Source: an uncultured Clostridia bacterium (GTDB lineage Bacteria > Bacillota_I > Bacilli_A > RF39 > UBA660). From it: a stretch of 8,312 nt of DNA. The stretch is taken from the NCBI GenBank assembly GCA_946533175.1, contig CAMNBS010000042.1, positions 1 through 8,312 on the forward strand, read 5' to 3'. The translations under genes were made by a program, and so were the position numbers. Of the stretch, positions 1 through 6,460 are shown one piece after another; the first letter of the stretch is position 1, and every line of letters starts with the position of its first letter. The notes under the pieces are model-generated. The model did no database searches. It was not told the DNA's origin and saw nothing but the letters and a program-made list of their open reading frames with translations.

Positions 1-1
1 T

Positions 2-136
2 AATCAATTATCGACATATGCTAGTCAATGTTCTGGTACTAAATATACTACCGATTGTGGTTGTACAGCAACTGAAATACAAGCTGGTTCAACAACTTTG
101 TATACTTGTAAAAAGCAAATATATGTATGTAATTAG
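2..136 (+). CDS. C-terminal end of a cysteine-rich, probably exported protein (partial)
   Basis: An open frame enters from the left edge and stops at TAG (134-136), giving the last 44 residues of a protein whose start lies outside the window. The tail is rich in Thr, Ser, Tyr and Gly and has five cysteines (fragment residues 10, 19, 21, 36 and 43), including a CGC pair and a cysteine next to the last residue. Cytoplasmic proteins of such AT-rich Firmicutes rarely carry this many cysteines. The low charge and Thr/Ser/Tyr bias suggest a secreted, pilin-like or surface protein stabilised by disulfides. That is inference, and I do not recognise the family. A hairpin terminator begins directly after the stop codon, which supports this as a real gene end. 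Confidence 0.6.
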   Translation, partial: NQLSTYASQCSGTKYTTDCGCTATEIQAGSTTLYTCKKQIYVCN

Positions 137-174
137 AAAAACTTTAGTAATTTTACTGAAGTTTTTCTTCTTTT
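137..174 (+). terminator. Intrinsic terminator after the cysteine-rich gene
   Basis: The arms 137-150 and 153-166 can pair almost completely, with one T-G wobble at the position opposite the C of the perfect complement. In practice the innermost pairs open to make a small loop. A T-rich tract (162-174) follows. The hairpin separates the upstream gene from dnaE, so dnaE should have its own start of transcription in the short gap at 175-203. Only a weak -10-like TTAAAT (178-183, preceded by TG) is visible there, with no convincing -35. Confidence 0.75.
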
Positions 175-203
175 ATGTTAAAATGAAATAAAGGTGGTGA
201 GCT

Positions 204-3071
204 ATGGCACCGATATATGTTAAAACGGTATATTCTTTTTTATCTAGTTTAATTACCATTGATGATTTGATTAATTTAGCTAAAGAAAAACAATGGCATG
301 AATTATGTATTTGTGATGATAACATGTATGGTGTGATGGAATTTATCACAAAATGTGAAGCTAATCAAATAAATCCTATTGTAGGTATTGATATTGGTTA
401 TTGTCTTTTATATGCCAAAAATTATCAAGGATATGTAAATTTATTAAATATTGAACGATATCGTCATGAAAAGGAATTATCATTTGATGACTTGAAACAA
501 TATTCGGAACATTTAATTTGTTTAATAAATGCTAATTGTGAGCATAAAAATGAACTTATTCGTATATATTCTGATTATTATGTGTATGGTGATAGTAATG
601 ATTGTGCTTTTCCTTTACATAAGACTTTATGCATAAAAAAAGAAGATACTCTTGCTTTAAAATATTTAAATATGTTAAGAGATAATAAGACATTAAGTGA
701 TGATTATATATTTAATAGTGATGTTTATTTTCTAGATATTGATAATTTACGTTATCAGGAGTTTTTTAATAAGTGTCATTTAAAATTACCGAAATACTCC
801 TTTTCTTTACCAGATTATTGTAAATATAATGATACTAAAGGATTAAATAGTGATGAATATTTATATAATTTAGCGATTATTGGATTAAATAAGAGATTAA
901 ATAGTAGGGTAAGTATTAATTATAAAGAAAGATTAAAAAAAGAATTAGATATTATTCAGCAAATGGGTTTTTCAAATTATTTTTTAATTGTTTATGATTA
1001 TATAAAATATGCTAAAACAAATGGTATTTTGGTGGGACCTGGTCGTGGTAGCGCTGCTGGTAGTTTAGTTAGTTTTTCTTTAGGTATTACTGATGTTGAT
1101 CCGCTTAAATATGATTTACTATTTGAACGTTTTTTAAATCCTTCTCGGGTTACTATGCCAGATATTGATACTGATTTTCCTGATATTAGAAGAGATGAGG
1201 TTATTAATTATGTTAAAGAAAAGTATGGCAATGATCATGTAGCTTTAATTACGACTTTTGGAACATTTGGAACTAAAATGGCTCTTCGGGATATGGGAAG
1301 AGTAATCAATGTACCAATATATCTTTTAGATGATTTATGTAAAAGAATTGGTAATATGACTTTAGATGAAGCTTATTTAAAAAATGATATTAAAAATTTT
1401 ATTGATAGTGATAATAAATTAAAACATCTATATGAAGTAGCTCGAAAAATAATTAATTTACCTAGGCATTCTTCAATTCATGCTGCTGGTGTAGTTATAT
1501 CCAGTGATGTTTTATCAAATATTGTTCCTCTATATTTAAATGAAACAAAATATGTTATTGGTTATGAAGCATTTTATTTAGAACGACTTGGCTTATTAAA
1601 GATGGATTTTTTGGGAATAAAAAATTTGACAACGATTGATAATACTTTAAAACTTATCGAAAAAAATAAAAAAATATCCTTAAAATTTAGTGATTTGCCT
1701 CTTCATGATTTTAAAACAAATAATCTCTTTCAAACAGGAAATACGATGGGAATCTTTCAATTTGAAAGTTCAGGTATGCGGGATTTTTTAATTAAATTAA
1801 AGCCGGATAGTTTTGAAGATATTTATAATGCCAATGCTTTCTTTCGACCAGGACCAAGTAATAATATTGATACTTTTATAAAAAGACGTCATGGAAAAGA
1901 AAAAATTACTTATTATGATAATCGTCTAGAACATATTTTAAAAAGTACGATGGGAATAATTGTATATCAAGAACAGATTATGGAAATTGCACATGTTATG
2001 GCATCTTTTACATTAGGTGAAGCTGATATATTAAGACGAGCGATGAGTAAGAAAAAAGAAAAAGATATTTTAATGTTTCAAGATAAGTTTATTAAAAATT
2101 CATTAAAAAATGGATATGATGAAAAGATAGTCAAAAATGTTTTTAATTTCATAAAATCTTTTGCTAGTTATGGATTTAATAAAAGTCATAGTGTTGCTTA
2201 TAGTATGATATCGTATAAGATGGCTTATTTAAAGGCTAATTATCCTCTTTATTTTTATCTTTCTTTATTAGATAATGTTAGTATGGATGAAGAAAAAACG
2301 ATTGCTTATATTAAAGAAATGCGTAAAGCAAAAATTAAAATTTGTAAACCAGATATTAATAAAAGTTTGAATAATTATACAATATATTATGATAGTTTAA
2401 TTTTACCATTTACGATTATTAAAGGAATAAGTAATATTATTAGTATGAAAATAGTTGAAGCTAGGGAAAATAGTTTTTCTTCAATTTATGACTTTTTTTC
2501 GAAGATGGTAAAAAATAATATTACGATTAATACAATTAATTTATTAATTGATGCTGGTTGTTTAGATAGTTTTTCTTATAATCGTCATACTTTAAGAGAA
2601 AACATTGATAATCTAATGAATTATGGAACGTTAGTTAAAGATTTAGGTGAAGAAAATGTTTTAAAACCGGAAATAATTTTCTATGAGGAAATAGGTAGAG
2701 ATGATTTGATTGATTTGGAAAAAAAGAGTTTTGGCTTTTATCTTACCAATCATCCAGTAAGTTTTTATAAAAATCAATTTGATAAAATAATGAATTTGAG
2801 TGATATTAAAGATTATTTTAATCAATTAATTAAAACTATTATTATGGTTGATAAAATACATGAAATAACTACAAAAAATGGTGAGAAAATGGCTTTTATT
2901 AATGGCAGTGATGAAGAGACAAATGGGGAAATAGTTCTTTTTCCTAAAGTGTATGAAACCATTTCTTCGATTAATAAAGGTGATATATTAATTATTGAGG
3001 GTAGGGTTGAAAAAAGAAATGATTATCAAATAATTGCTACAAAAATAAAAAATGTAAAGGAGATTAAATGA
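204..3071 (+). CDS. dnaE: DNA polymerase III subunit alpha, DnaE type
   Basis: This is the replicative DNA polymerase catalytic subunit of the C family, acting in the cytoplasm at the replication fork. In Firmicutes with PolC, DnaE usually extends RNA primers; whether polC exists here cannot be seen. Motifs in order: a degenerate PHP domain (about 1-205), GPGRGSAAGS (278-287), the catalytic PDIDTDF with D320 and D322, the third acid D468 in KMDFLG, FRPGP (547-551), the GFNKSHSVAY segment (657-666), and a C-terminal OB-fold-like region (about 875-955). The PHP metal ligands are lost: the HxH of the LHVHSEYS-type motif reads Y5-V-K7, and the TDHGNMYG-type motif reads CDDNMYG, so exonuclease activity from this domain is not expected. 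At 955 residues it is about 80 shorter before the catalytic acids than E. coli DnaE (D401, D403, D555). The start is supported by AAGGTGGTGA 3 bases upstream. The stop overlaps the pyk start (ATGA). Confidence 0.96.
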   Translation: MAPIYVKTVYSFLSSLITIDDLINLAKEKQWHELCICDDNMYGVMEFITKCEANQINPIVGIDIGYCLLYAKNYQGYVNLLNIERYRHEKELSFDDLKQYSEHLICLINANCEHKNELIRIYSDYYVYGDSNDCAFPLHKTLCIKKEDTLALKYLNMLRDNKTLSDDYIFNSDVYFLDIDNLRYQEFFNKCHLKLPKYSFSLPDYCKYNDTKGLNSDEYLYNLAIIGLNKRLNSRVSINYKERLKKELDIIQQMGFSNYFLIVYDYIKYAKTNGILVGPGRGSAAGSLVSFSLGITDVDPLKYDLLFERFLNPSRVTMPDIDTDFPDIRRDEVINYVKEKYGNDHVALITTFGTFGTKMALRDMGRVINVPIYLLDDLCKRIGNMTLDEAYLKNDIKNFIDSDNKLKHLYEVARKIINLPRHSSIHAAGVVISSDVLSNIVPLYLNETKYVIGYEAFYLERLGLLKMDFLGIKNLTTIDNTLKLIEKNKKISLKFSDLPLHDFKTNNLFQTGNTMGIFQFESSGMRDFLIKLKPDSFEDIYNANAFFRPGPSNNIDTFIKRRHGKEKITYYDNRLEHILKSTMGIIVYQEQIMEIAHVMASFTLGEADILRRAMSKKKEKDILMFQDKFIKNSLKNGYDEKIVKNVFNFIKSFASYGFNKSHSVAYSMISYKMAYLKANYPLYFYLSLLDNVSMDEEKTIAYIKEMRKAKIKICKPDINKSLNNYTIYYDSLILPFTIIKGISNIISMKIVEARENSFSSIYDFFSKMVKNNITINTINLLIDAGCLDSFSYNRHTLRENIDNLMNYGTLVKDLGEENVLKPEIIFYEEIGRDDLIDLEKKSFGFYLTNHPVSFYKNQFDKIMNLSDIKDYFNQLIKTIIMVDKIHEITTKNGEKMAFINGSDEETNGEIVLFPKVYETISSINKGDILIIEGRVEKRNDYQIIATKIKNVKEIK

Positions 3072-4468
3072 GAAAAACAAGAATTATTGGAACTATTGGT
3101 CCAGCTAGTCAAGATATGGAAGTTTTAAAAAAATTAATACAAGGTGGCGTTGATGTTATTCGAATTAATTTGTCACATGCTAATTTGGCTTTTTGTGATG
3201 AAATCATTGACAAAATACGAAAATTAGAAAAGGAATTAACCAAACCCATTGGTATTATGCTAGATTTAGATGGTCCTAGTGCTAGAGTTCATAAATTTAT
3301 TGAAAATGAAGTAATAGTTGAAAAAGATCGAGAAATAAAACTATATAATTATCCAGTTGTTTGTAATAATACGCAGATATCTTTATCGTGCGATAATGTT
3401 TTAGAAAGTATTAATGTTGGTGATGAATTACTTTTTAGTGATGGTGTTGTATCTTTCGTAGTAAAAGAAAAACAACAAGATATTGCTGTTTTAAAAACGG
3501 TTACTGGTGGAGTAATTAAAAGTAATACATCAGTTCATATAAAAGGGAAATCTTTTAAAATGCCTTTTATTTCTTCTAAAGATTATGAAAGTATTATGTA
3601 TGCTCTTAAAAAGAATATTGATTTTTTAGCTCTTTCATACGTTCGAAGTGAGCAAGATGTCTTGGAAGTTGCGGATTTATTAATAGCTAATGGTAATAAT
3701 CATGTTGGAATCATTTCTAAAATTGAAAATAGAACAGCTTTAGAAAATTTAGATGAAATTATTAAAGTTTCTGATGGAGTAATGGTAGCTCGTGGAGATT
3801 TAGCTCTTGAAACAGCTATCGAGCGTCTTCCATATTTTCAAAAACTTATTTTAAGTAAAGCTAGTGAATATGGCAAAATAAGCATTGTTGCTACGGATTT
3901 TCTTTTAAGCATGGAAGAAAATGATCATCCAACACGTCCCGAAGTAAGTGATATATATAATGCAGTAATGGACTTTACGGATGCTATTTTATTAAGTGGT
4001 GAGACAACTATTGGCAAATATCCTATTGAGGCTGTAGAAACACTTAATAAAGTAATTATAAGTGCTGAAGAAGATTTATCTAACGAAGAACATGATATAC
4101 CATTATCAAATGATATTACATCGACGATTGCTTCTGCCGTTACAACATCAGCGAATCGATTAAATGCCAAAGCTATTATTACTAATACTAATAGTGGCTA
4201 TACGGCATTATTAATTAGTAGGTCAAGAAGTTCATCGCCAATTTTGGCTCTTAGTCCTAATATTGATACCGTAAGAAGTTTAACTTTGGCTTATGGGATT
4301 ACTTCCCAATTAGTTAATGAATGTAAAAGTACTGATACAATTGTTAATATGTGTACTAAAAAAGCTCGAGAATTGTTTTCTTTGCAAGATGGTGACATTG
4401 TTATTATTACTGGTGGTTTTCCAATTGAAAGTAAAAATACTAACTTTATGAAAATAGAAGTGTTATAA
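3068..4468 (+). CDS. pyk: Pyruvate kinase, divergent active site
   Basis: The family converts phosphoenolpyruvate and ADP to pyruvate and ATP in the last step of glycolysis. Visible landmarks are TIGPAS (9-14), RINLSH (R32, N34, S36), a B domain (about 74-165), SKIEN with the catalytic K218 and metal ligand E220, ARGDL with D244, T276, PTRPEVSD (288-295) and LSGET (309-313), followed by the C-terminal regulatory-type domain. The 466-residue length matches E. coli-type enzymes and lacks the extra C-terminal PEP-utiliser domain of Bacillus pyruvate kinases. Several usually invariant positions differ: the LDTKGPEIR-type motif is LDLDGPSAR (65-73), GDLGVEIP is GDLALETA, and ATQMLESM is ATDFLLSM. 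Core catalytic residues remain, so activity is plausible, but cation dependence, ADP handling or allostery may be altered. The ATG overlaps the dnaE TGA, with AAAGGAG 5 bases upstream, indicating translational coupling. Confidence 0.9.
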   Translation: MRKTRIIGTIGPASQDMEVLKKLIQGGVDVIRINLSHANLAFCDEIIDKIRKLEKELTKPIGIMLDLDGPSARVHKFIENEVIVEKDREIKLYNYPVVCNNTQISLSCDNVLESINVGDELLFSDGVVSFVVKEKQQDIAVLKTVTGGVIKSNTSVHIKGKSFKMPFISSKDYESIMYALKKNIDFLALSYVRSEQDVLEVADLLIANGNNHVGIISKIENRTALENLDEIIKVSDGVMVARGDLALETAIERLPYFQKLILSKASEYGKISIVATDFLLSMEENDHPTRPEVSDIYNAVMDFTDAILLSGETTIGKYPIEAVETLNKVIISAEEDLSNEEHDIPLSNDITSTIASAVTTSANRLNAKAIITNTNSGYTALLISRSRSSSPILALSPNIDTVRSLTLAYGITSQLVNECKSTDTIVNMCTKKARELFSLQDGDIVIITGGFPIESKNTNFMKIEVL

Positions 4469-4502
4469 AAAAAGTATGTAATGAAATGTTACATACTTTT
4501 TT
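4468..4502. terminator. Bidirectional intrinsic terminator between convergent genes
   Basis: A perfect 14-bp stem (4468-4481 with 4489-4502) encloses a 7-base loop (TGAAATG). The A/T ends of the stem supply a U-run in either direction. It begins at the last base of the pyk stop codon, and its far end overlaps the stop codon of the - strand membrane-protein gene (4501-4503). One hairpin therefore serves both converging transcripts. Confidence 0.92.
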
Positions 4503-4800
4503 ATAAACGATGAAGTAGCATACGAAAGACATAATAAACAAATAAAATCATTAATAGAACATATCCCCACATGCAAATTAATTCAAGCGTTCCATCAGAG
4601 TGGGCACTAATTATAGCTGGTATAGAATCAGGAAAGACTTTATTAATAAATTCATTCACTTCTTTGATAGTATTTTTACCAATATAATCTAAGATTCTTA
4701 AAAAAATATCAATTAAACCAAAGAAAATAATTACATTACTAGGTTTTTTAAAAACTAAAGCTACAATTAACAATATAATAAAAATAATAACAATATCCAT
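4501..4800 (-). CDS. Small integral membrane protein, unknown function
   Basis: I do not recognise this 99-residue protein. It opens with a strongly hydrophobic helix (about residues 2-17), then a KKP turn and a second moderately hydrophobic stretch (about 22-40). A polar, probably solvent-exposed segment follows (about 41-70, containing EVNEFINK and SAHSDG). A last transmembrane helix (about 72-95) ends in the basic tail RMLLHRL. The N-terminus has no cleavage motif, so the first helix is more likely an anchor than a signal peptide. The basic ends suggest the C-terminus faces the cytoplasm. The start is supported on the - strand by GTGAGG, 7 bases upstream of the ATG. It converges on pyk, shares its terminator and has its own upstream promoter region, so it is monocistronic. 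It has a normal TGG tryptophan codon and composition like its neighbours. Confidence 0.75.
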   Translation of the reverse strand: MDIVIIFIILLIVALVFKKPSNVIIFFGLIDIFLRILDYIGKNTIKEVNEFINKVFPDSIPAIISAHSDGTLELICMWGYVLLMILFVYYVFRMLLHRL

Positions 4801-4834
4801 CTTTAATCCTCACTACAATAAAAAGTTTATCAAA

Positions 4835-4840
4835 ATTATA
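4835..4840 (-). promoter_or_regulatory. Possible -10 element for the membrane-protein gene
   Basis: Read on the - strand, 4840 to 4835 is a perfect TATAAT, about 35 bases before the ATG of the - strand gene. No good TTGACA-like hexamer lies 16-18 bases further upstream in the A/T-only stretch. Since TATAAT arises easily by chance in such DNA, this is a weak call. Confidence 0.35.
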
Positions 4841-4879
4841 ATTGATTTTCAATAAAAAAATATATATTTTTGACTATTG

Positions 4880-4909
4880 TTGACACTTATAAAAAAAAAT
4901 GTGTTAAAA
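4880..4909 (+). promoter_or_regulatory. Probable sigma-A-type promoter of the HU gene
   Basis: A perfect -35 hexamer TTGACA (4880-4885) is followed after 18 bases by TTAAAA (4904-4909), preceded by TG. The spacer holds a run of nine A residues. Transcription would begin near 4916 and give a leader of about 80 bases. Short arms ACACTT (4883-4888) and AAGTGT (4909-4914) flank the promoter core and could be chance or a binding site. The -35 is convincing; the -10 is poor, so the exact start is uncertain. Confidence 0.5.
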
Positions 4910-4949
4910 GTGTTGATTTTACTATGAATAATGTGATATCGTGTATATG

Positions 4950-4967
4950 TAAGCATGGTATTGCTTA
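4950..4967 (+). promoter_or_regulatory. Small inverted repeat in the HU leader
   Basis: TAAGCA (4950-4955) and TGCTTA (4962-4967) form a 6-bp hairpin with a 6-base loop, in the predicted untranslated leader 17 bases before the ribosome-binding site. There is no T-run after it, so it is not a terminator. It might stabilise the mRNA 5' region or bind a protein, but it is short enough to be chance. Confidence 0.3.
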
Positions 4968-4983
4968 AATTATTTAACTTTAG

Positions 4984-4990
4984 AAGGAGG
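4984..4990 (+). promoter_or_regulatory. Strong ribosome-binding site of the HU gene
   Basis: AAGGAGG is a full anti-Shine-Dalgarno match, 5 bases before the ATG at 4996. It is the strongest such site in the window, which fits the very high expression expected for HU. Confidence 0.9.
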
Positions 4991-4995
4991 AAATA

Positions 4996-5268
4996 ATGAA
5001 AAAAGTTGAATTAGTAGACGCTATTGCAAAAAAAGCTGGTCTAACAAAAGCTGATGCTGCAAGAAGTTTAGATGCTACACTTGAAGCTATCAGTAAAGCA
5101 CTTGTTAAAGGAGATAGAGTACCACTAGTTGGATTTGGAACATTTGCTGTAGCAAAACGTGATGCTAGAACTGCTCGTAATCCAAGAACAGGTGAAACTA
5201 TTAAAATTCCTGCACGTCGTGCTGTTACATTCAAAGTTGGAACTGCTCTAAAGAATAAGGTTAATTAA
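4996..5268 (+). CDS. hup: DNA-binding protein HU
   Basis: This small basic nucleoid protein binds DNA as a homodimer, bends it and compacts the chromosome. The 90-residue length is exactly typical. The N-terminal helical dimerisation part is residues 1-42, followed by GFGTF (46-50). The beta-arm carries RNPRTGE (61-67) with the intercalating proline P63, then IPA (71-73), FKVG (79-82) and the terminal LKNKVN. All HU landmarks are intact. It is flanked by its own promoter and terminator, so it is monocistronic. Its codon use differs visibly from its neighbours: GCT/GCA, GGT/GGA, CGT and CCA dominate and it looks less AT-rich, as expected of a highly expressed gene rather than a sign of transfer. 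IHF is unlikely, since it is essentially proteobacterial and the sequence reads as HU (hbs/hup of Bacillus). Confidence 0.97.
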   Translation: MKKVELVDAIAKKAGLTKADAARSLDATLEAISKALVKGDRVPLVGFGTFAVAKRDARTARNPRTGETIKIPARRAVTFKVGTALKNKVN

Positions 5269-5272
5269 GATA

Positions 5273-5308
5273 TAAAAGGATAAGGAAACTTATTCTTTTA
5301 ATTTTGTT
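5273..5308 (+). terminator. Intrinsic terminator of the HU gene
   Basis: A 12-bp stem (5273-5284 with 5289-5300), with one G-T wobble, is capped by a GAAA tetraloop (5285-5288), which is a stable GNRA-type loop. A T-rich stretch (5296-5308, interrupted by AA and G) follows. It begins 5 bases after the HU stop codon and separates HU from the cca promoter. Confidence 0.88.
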
Positions 5309-5315
5309 AAAAATA

Positions 5316-5344
5316 TTGACTATTAAAGATAATTTTATTATTAT
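5316..5344 (+). promoter_or_regulatory. Promoter of the cca-flavoprotein-helical protein operon
   Basis: TTGACT (5316-5321), 17 bases and TATTAT (5339-5344) match the sigma-A consensus at five of six positions in each hexamer with ideal spacing. Transcription would begin near 5350-5351, leaving a leader of only about 12 bases before the cca ATG. The only ribosome-binding-site-like bases, GAGAG (5351-5355), would then lie at the very 5' end of the mRNA. Confidence 0.7.
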
Positions 5345-5362
5345 TATTTTGAGAGTTAAAAT

Positions 5363-6448
5363 ATGTTAGAAATAGGTTTAGAAATTTTAAATATAATATA
5401 TGATAATGGATATGTTGGCTATATTGTAGGTGGTTTTACTAGAGATATGCTATTAAATATTGAAAGTAATGACATTGATATAACTACTAATGCAACCCCG
5501 ATGGAACTTACAAATATCTTTGAAGATGCTATTATCTCATCTACTATCTATGGTTCAGTTGTTTTGTACTACAAAAATATTCGTTTTGATCTTACAACTT
5601 TTCGATTGGAAGATGAATATTATGATAATCGCCATCCTAGTAGTATTACATATGTGAATGATTTACAAACAGATTTATTAAGACGTGATTTCACTGTTAA
5701 TGCTATATGTATTGATAAAGATGGTCAAATTATTGATTTAGTAGGGGGGAAAGAAGATTTACAAAAACACTTATTAAAAACCATTGGGGATAGTAAATTA
5801 TCTTTTTCAAGAGATGCTTTACGAATATTACGTGCTATTCGTTTTAGTAGTATGTTAGATTTTACTTTGAGTAAGGATATTGAAGATGCTATTAAAGAAA
5901 ACAAAAAATTATTAAAAAATATTTCATATAATCGTAAAAAGAATGAGTTAGACAAAATATTTGGTAGTAATAAAGCTAAAGAAGGAATAGCTTTGATAAA
6001 AAAATATCATTTAGAAGATGATTTAGAACTTACGCATTTAGAAAGAGTAAAGGATTATAGTGATATTGTAGGAATTTGGGCCATGATTAATACTGACGTA
6101 TATAATTTTACTGGAAATGAAAAAGAATTAATTCATAAAATAAATGAAGTTTATGAAATGGATAATTTATCACCAATAGTATTATATAAATATGGAGTGT
6201 ATGTAAATCTTTTGGCAGGTATAAATAAAGGAATTAGAAAAAAAGATATTTTAAAAAAATACGAGGAATTGCCTATTAAAAGTAGAGAAGATATTTTAAT
6301 TACTGCTAAAGAAATGTGTAAGCTTTTAAAAAGAAAACCAGGTAACTTTATTGGAAATATATATATTTCTTTAGAAGAAAAAATTTTAAAAGGTGAATTG
6401 TTAAATAATCCAGATGATTTAAAAAGATATATATTAGAAAATTATTAA
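5363..6448 (+). CDS. cca: tRNA nucleotidyltransferase, CCA-adding (class II) family
   Basis: Enzymes of this family add or repair the CCA 3' end of tRNAs in the cytoplasm, using CTP and ATP without a template. The head carries VGGFTRD (22-28), the metal-binding D37 and D39 in NDIDI, RFDLTTFR (74-81) and RRDFTVNAI (107-115). The nucleotide-recognition region RDALRILRAIRF (150-161) follows, and then the NRKKNEL segment (190-196), equivalent to the ERxxxE motif. The tail domain is about 200-361. The family's EDxxR motif reads RDxxR here: D151 and R154 are kept but the Glu is R150. At 361 residues it is somewhat shorter than Bacillus Cca (about 400). CCA addition is most likely. An A-adding or CC-adding specialist, or a poly(A) polymerase, cannot be excluded. 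It is first in a three-gene unit, 12 bases before the flavoprotein gene. Its ribosome-binding site is weak (GAGAG). Confidence 0.88.
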   Translation: MLEIGLEILNIIYDNGYVGYIVGGFTRDMLLNIESNDIDITTNATPMELTNIFEDAIISSTIYGSVVLYYKNIRFDLTTFRLEDEYYDNRHPSSITYVNDLQTDLLRRDFTVNAICIDKDGQIIDLVGGKEDLQKHLLKTIGDSKLSFSRDALRILRAIRFSSMLDFTLSKDIEDAIKENKKLLKNISYNRKKNELDKIFGSNKAKEGIALIKKYHLEDDLELTHLERVKDYSDIVGIWAMINTDVYNFTGNEKELIHKINEVYEMDNLSPIVLYKYGVYVNLLAGINKGIRKKDILKKYEELPIKSREDILITAKEMCKLLKRKPGNFIGNIYISLEEKILKGELLNNPDDLKRYILENY

Positions 6449-6450
6449 AA

Positions 6451-6456
6451 GAGAGG
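6451..6456 (+). promoter_or_regulatory. Ribosome-binding site that bears on the flavoprotein start
   Basis: GAGAGG lies 4 bases before the first ATG (6461) and 7 bases before the second, adjacent ATG (6464). The longer spacing is the more usual one, so translation may start at 6464 and give MYDVIIVGAGPAG, one residue shorter. Confidence 0.6.
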
Positions 6457-6460
6457 TATT

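Noticed and set aside
178..183. TTAAAT as a -10 element for dnaE
   Set aside because: The hexamer is preceded by TG, but no acceptable -35 lies at the right distance and A/T-only DNA gives such matches often. It is mentioned with the terminator entry only.
3925..4170. Open frame on the - strand inside pyk (81 residues)
   Set aside because: It lies fully within a well-supported pyruvate kinase gene and covers its PTRPEVSD and LSGET motifs. It has no recognisable domain and is a shadow frame.
4924..4968. 14-codon upstream open frame in the HU leader (MNNVISCICKHGIA)
   Set aside because: It starts with ATG and ends in TAA but has no Shine-Dalgarno before it. Frames this short arise by chance in AT-rich leaders, so it is not called as a leader peptide.
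4980..5234. Open frame on the - strand opposite HU (84 residues)
   Set aside because: It is antisense to the conserved HU gene. Its Ala/Ser-rich translation is the mirror of HU's codon bias, and no ribosome-binding site was found.
5337..5350. ATT microsatellite-like run before cca
   Set aside because: Only three to four ATT units, overlapping the -10 element. It is too short for a slippage switch and expected in DNA of this composition.
5725..5955. Open frame on the - strand inside cca (76 residues)
   Set aside because: It lies entirely within the nucleotidyltransferase motifs of cca and has no independent support.
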